Source: Streptomyces sp. NBC_01723
GTDB taxonomy: Bacteria; Actinomycetota; Actinomycetes; Streptomycetales; Streptomycetaceae
Assembly: GCF_036246005.1 (NCBI RefSeq)
Contig: NZ_CP109171.1
Location: 1,910,001 to 1,974,000, forward strand
Reading direction: 5' to 3'
Length of the DNA: 64,000 nucleotides
Of the stretch, positions 63,649 through 64,000 are shown in pieces. Positions within the stretch are counted from its first letter, which is position 1, and every line of letters begins with the position of its first letter. A model generated the notes under the pieces. That model was not told the DNA's origin. It saw only the letters and a list, made by a program, of their open reading frames with translations, and ran no database searches. The position numbers and the translations under genes were made by a program.

Positions 63649-63722
63649 GCTCCGGTAGTCCAATCGGCAGAGACGATGCCCTCAAAAGGCATTCAGTGTG
63701 GGTTCGAGTCCCACCCGGGGCA
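63649..63722 (+). tRNA. tRNA with CAA anticodon (leucine codon UUG) but a short variable loop
   Basis: 74 nt. Acceptor GCTCCGG (63649-63655) with CCGGGGC (63715-63721), discriminator A. D-stem GTC/GAC with GG in the loop. Anticodon stem ATGCC/GGCAT (63676-63680 and 63688-63692) with loop CTCAAAA, so anticodon CAA at 63683-63685. Variable loop of only 5 nt. T-arm GTGGG-TTCGAGT-CCCAC. CCA is not encoded. The cloverleaf is complete with class I geometry, whereas bacterial tRNA-Leu is normally class II with a long variable arm. The anticodon reads UUG; the amino acid it carries is open. Confidence 0.85.
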
Positions 63723-63770
63723 CTTTACCTTCATTTCGAAGGCATCCCTCAGATCCGTCGAGGCACCCGT

Positions 63771-64000
63771 TCAGCGGTCGTCCTCCCCGATGTGATGCAC
63801 CCGCACCAGGTTCGTCGTACCCGAGACGCCGGGCGGTGAGCCCGCCGTGATGACCACGACGTCGCCCTTCTGGCAGCGGCCGTACCGGGTGAGCAGCTCG
63901 TCCACCTGGTCGACCATCGCGTCCGTGGAGTCCACGTGCGGACCCAGGAAGGTCTCCACCCCCCAGGTCAGGCTCAGCTGCGAGCGGGTGGCCGGCTCCG
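63771..64000 (-). CDS. pyk: pyruvate kinase, C-terminal part (gene runs off the window end)
   Basis: The last 75 codons or so are visible on the minus strand, ending in TGA at 63773-63771. The end of the C-terminal allosteric domain is recognisable: RYGRCQKGDVVVITAGSPPGVSGTTNLVRVHHIG, a conserved pyruvate kinase ending. The enzyme makes pyruvate and ATP from phosphoenolpyruvate and ADP in glycolysis. The start lies outside the window. It is convergent with the tRNA gene. Confidence 0.93.
   Translation of the reverse strand, partial: EPATRSQLSLTWGVETFLGPHVDSTDAMVDQVDELLTRYGRCQKGDVVVITAGSPPGVSGTTNLVRVHHIGEDDR

Overview
This window is chromosomal DNA from a Streptomyces-type actinomycete. It has very high G+C, strong third-position GC bias that creates long antisense ORFs, frequent GTG starts, leaderless promoters, and families typical of the genus (DUF397/XRE pairs, DUF6343, PAC2, F420-type PPOX proteins, mycothiol-dependent isomerases). 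Gene content and order (uvrA ... aroQ ... uvrB ... glpQ ... coaE, rpsA ... polA ... liv operon, ANTAR regulator, pyk) match, from memory, the S. coelicolor SCO1958-SCO2014 interval. I saw no insertion sequence, prophage, integrase or CRISPR array. Most of the window is core chromosome with short accessory patches.

Layout. 1-4.5 kb: 5' part of uvrA, a mycothiol-dependent isomerase, a metallo-beta-lactamase fold hydrolase and aroQ. 4.5-9.9 kb: a minus-strand metal and stress block: Ca2+/H+ antiporter, TerC behind a yybP-ykoY (Mn2+) riboswitch, a TerD/FtsK-like fusion and TerD. 9.9-20 kb: uvrB, MHYT sensor, secreted GDPD, ogt, VOC protein, psuG with a PfkB kinase, methyltransferase, CorA, PPOX protein. 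20-28 kb: kinase-like protein, DUF1772, a lone gltD-like gene, then an accessory developmental-type cluster (DUF397, XRE, divergent HATPase anti-sigma-like gene with a TTA codon) and an ABC exporter. 28-40 kb: DUF899 (TTA codon), amidohydrolase, FUSC, nucleotidyltransferase, RidA, GNAT, prolyl aminopeptidase, UdgB, S4 protein, DoxX, methyltransferase, TPR, coaE, PAC2. 40-55 kb: rpsA, methyltransferase, hrpB, transglycosylase, DUF4184, polA, FdhF-like oxidoreductase, thioesterase. 55-64 kb: lipoprotein, membrane protein, a five-gene Liv-type ABC importer, a PdtaR-like ANTAR regulator, an odd tRNA with a CAA anticodon, and the 3' end of pyk.

How parts work together. Five loci (uvrA, uvrB, ogt, polA, terD) carry the same promoter: TTGTCAGTG (or CTGTCAGTG), 8 nt, then a -10 hexamer. 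This is the RecA-independent DNA-damage promoter (RecA-NDp) that PafBC drives in mycobacteria. For uvrB, ogt and polA the -10 sits 6-7 nt before the start codon, so those mRNAs should be leaderless. The Ter block links damage control (terD promoter) with Mn2+ sensing (terC riboswitch, whose P1 strand can instead hide the terC Shine-Dalgarno) and a neighbouring Ca2+ antiporter. These regulatory patterns, the twin palindromes beside the XRE/HATPase genes, the TTA codons and the class I tRNA with a leucine anticodon are the most notable points.
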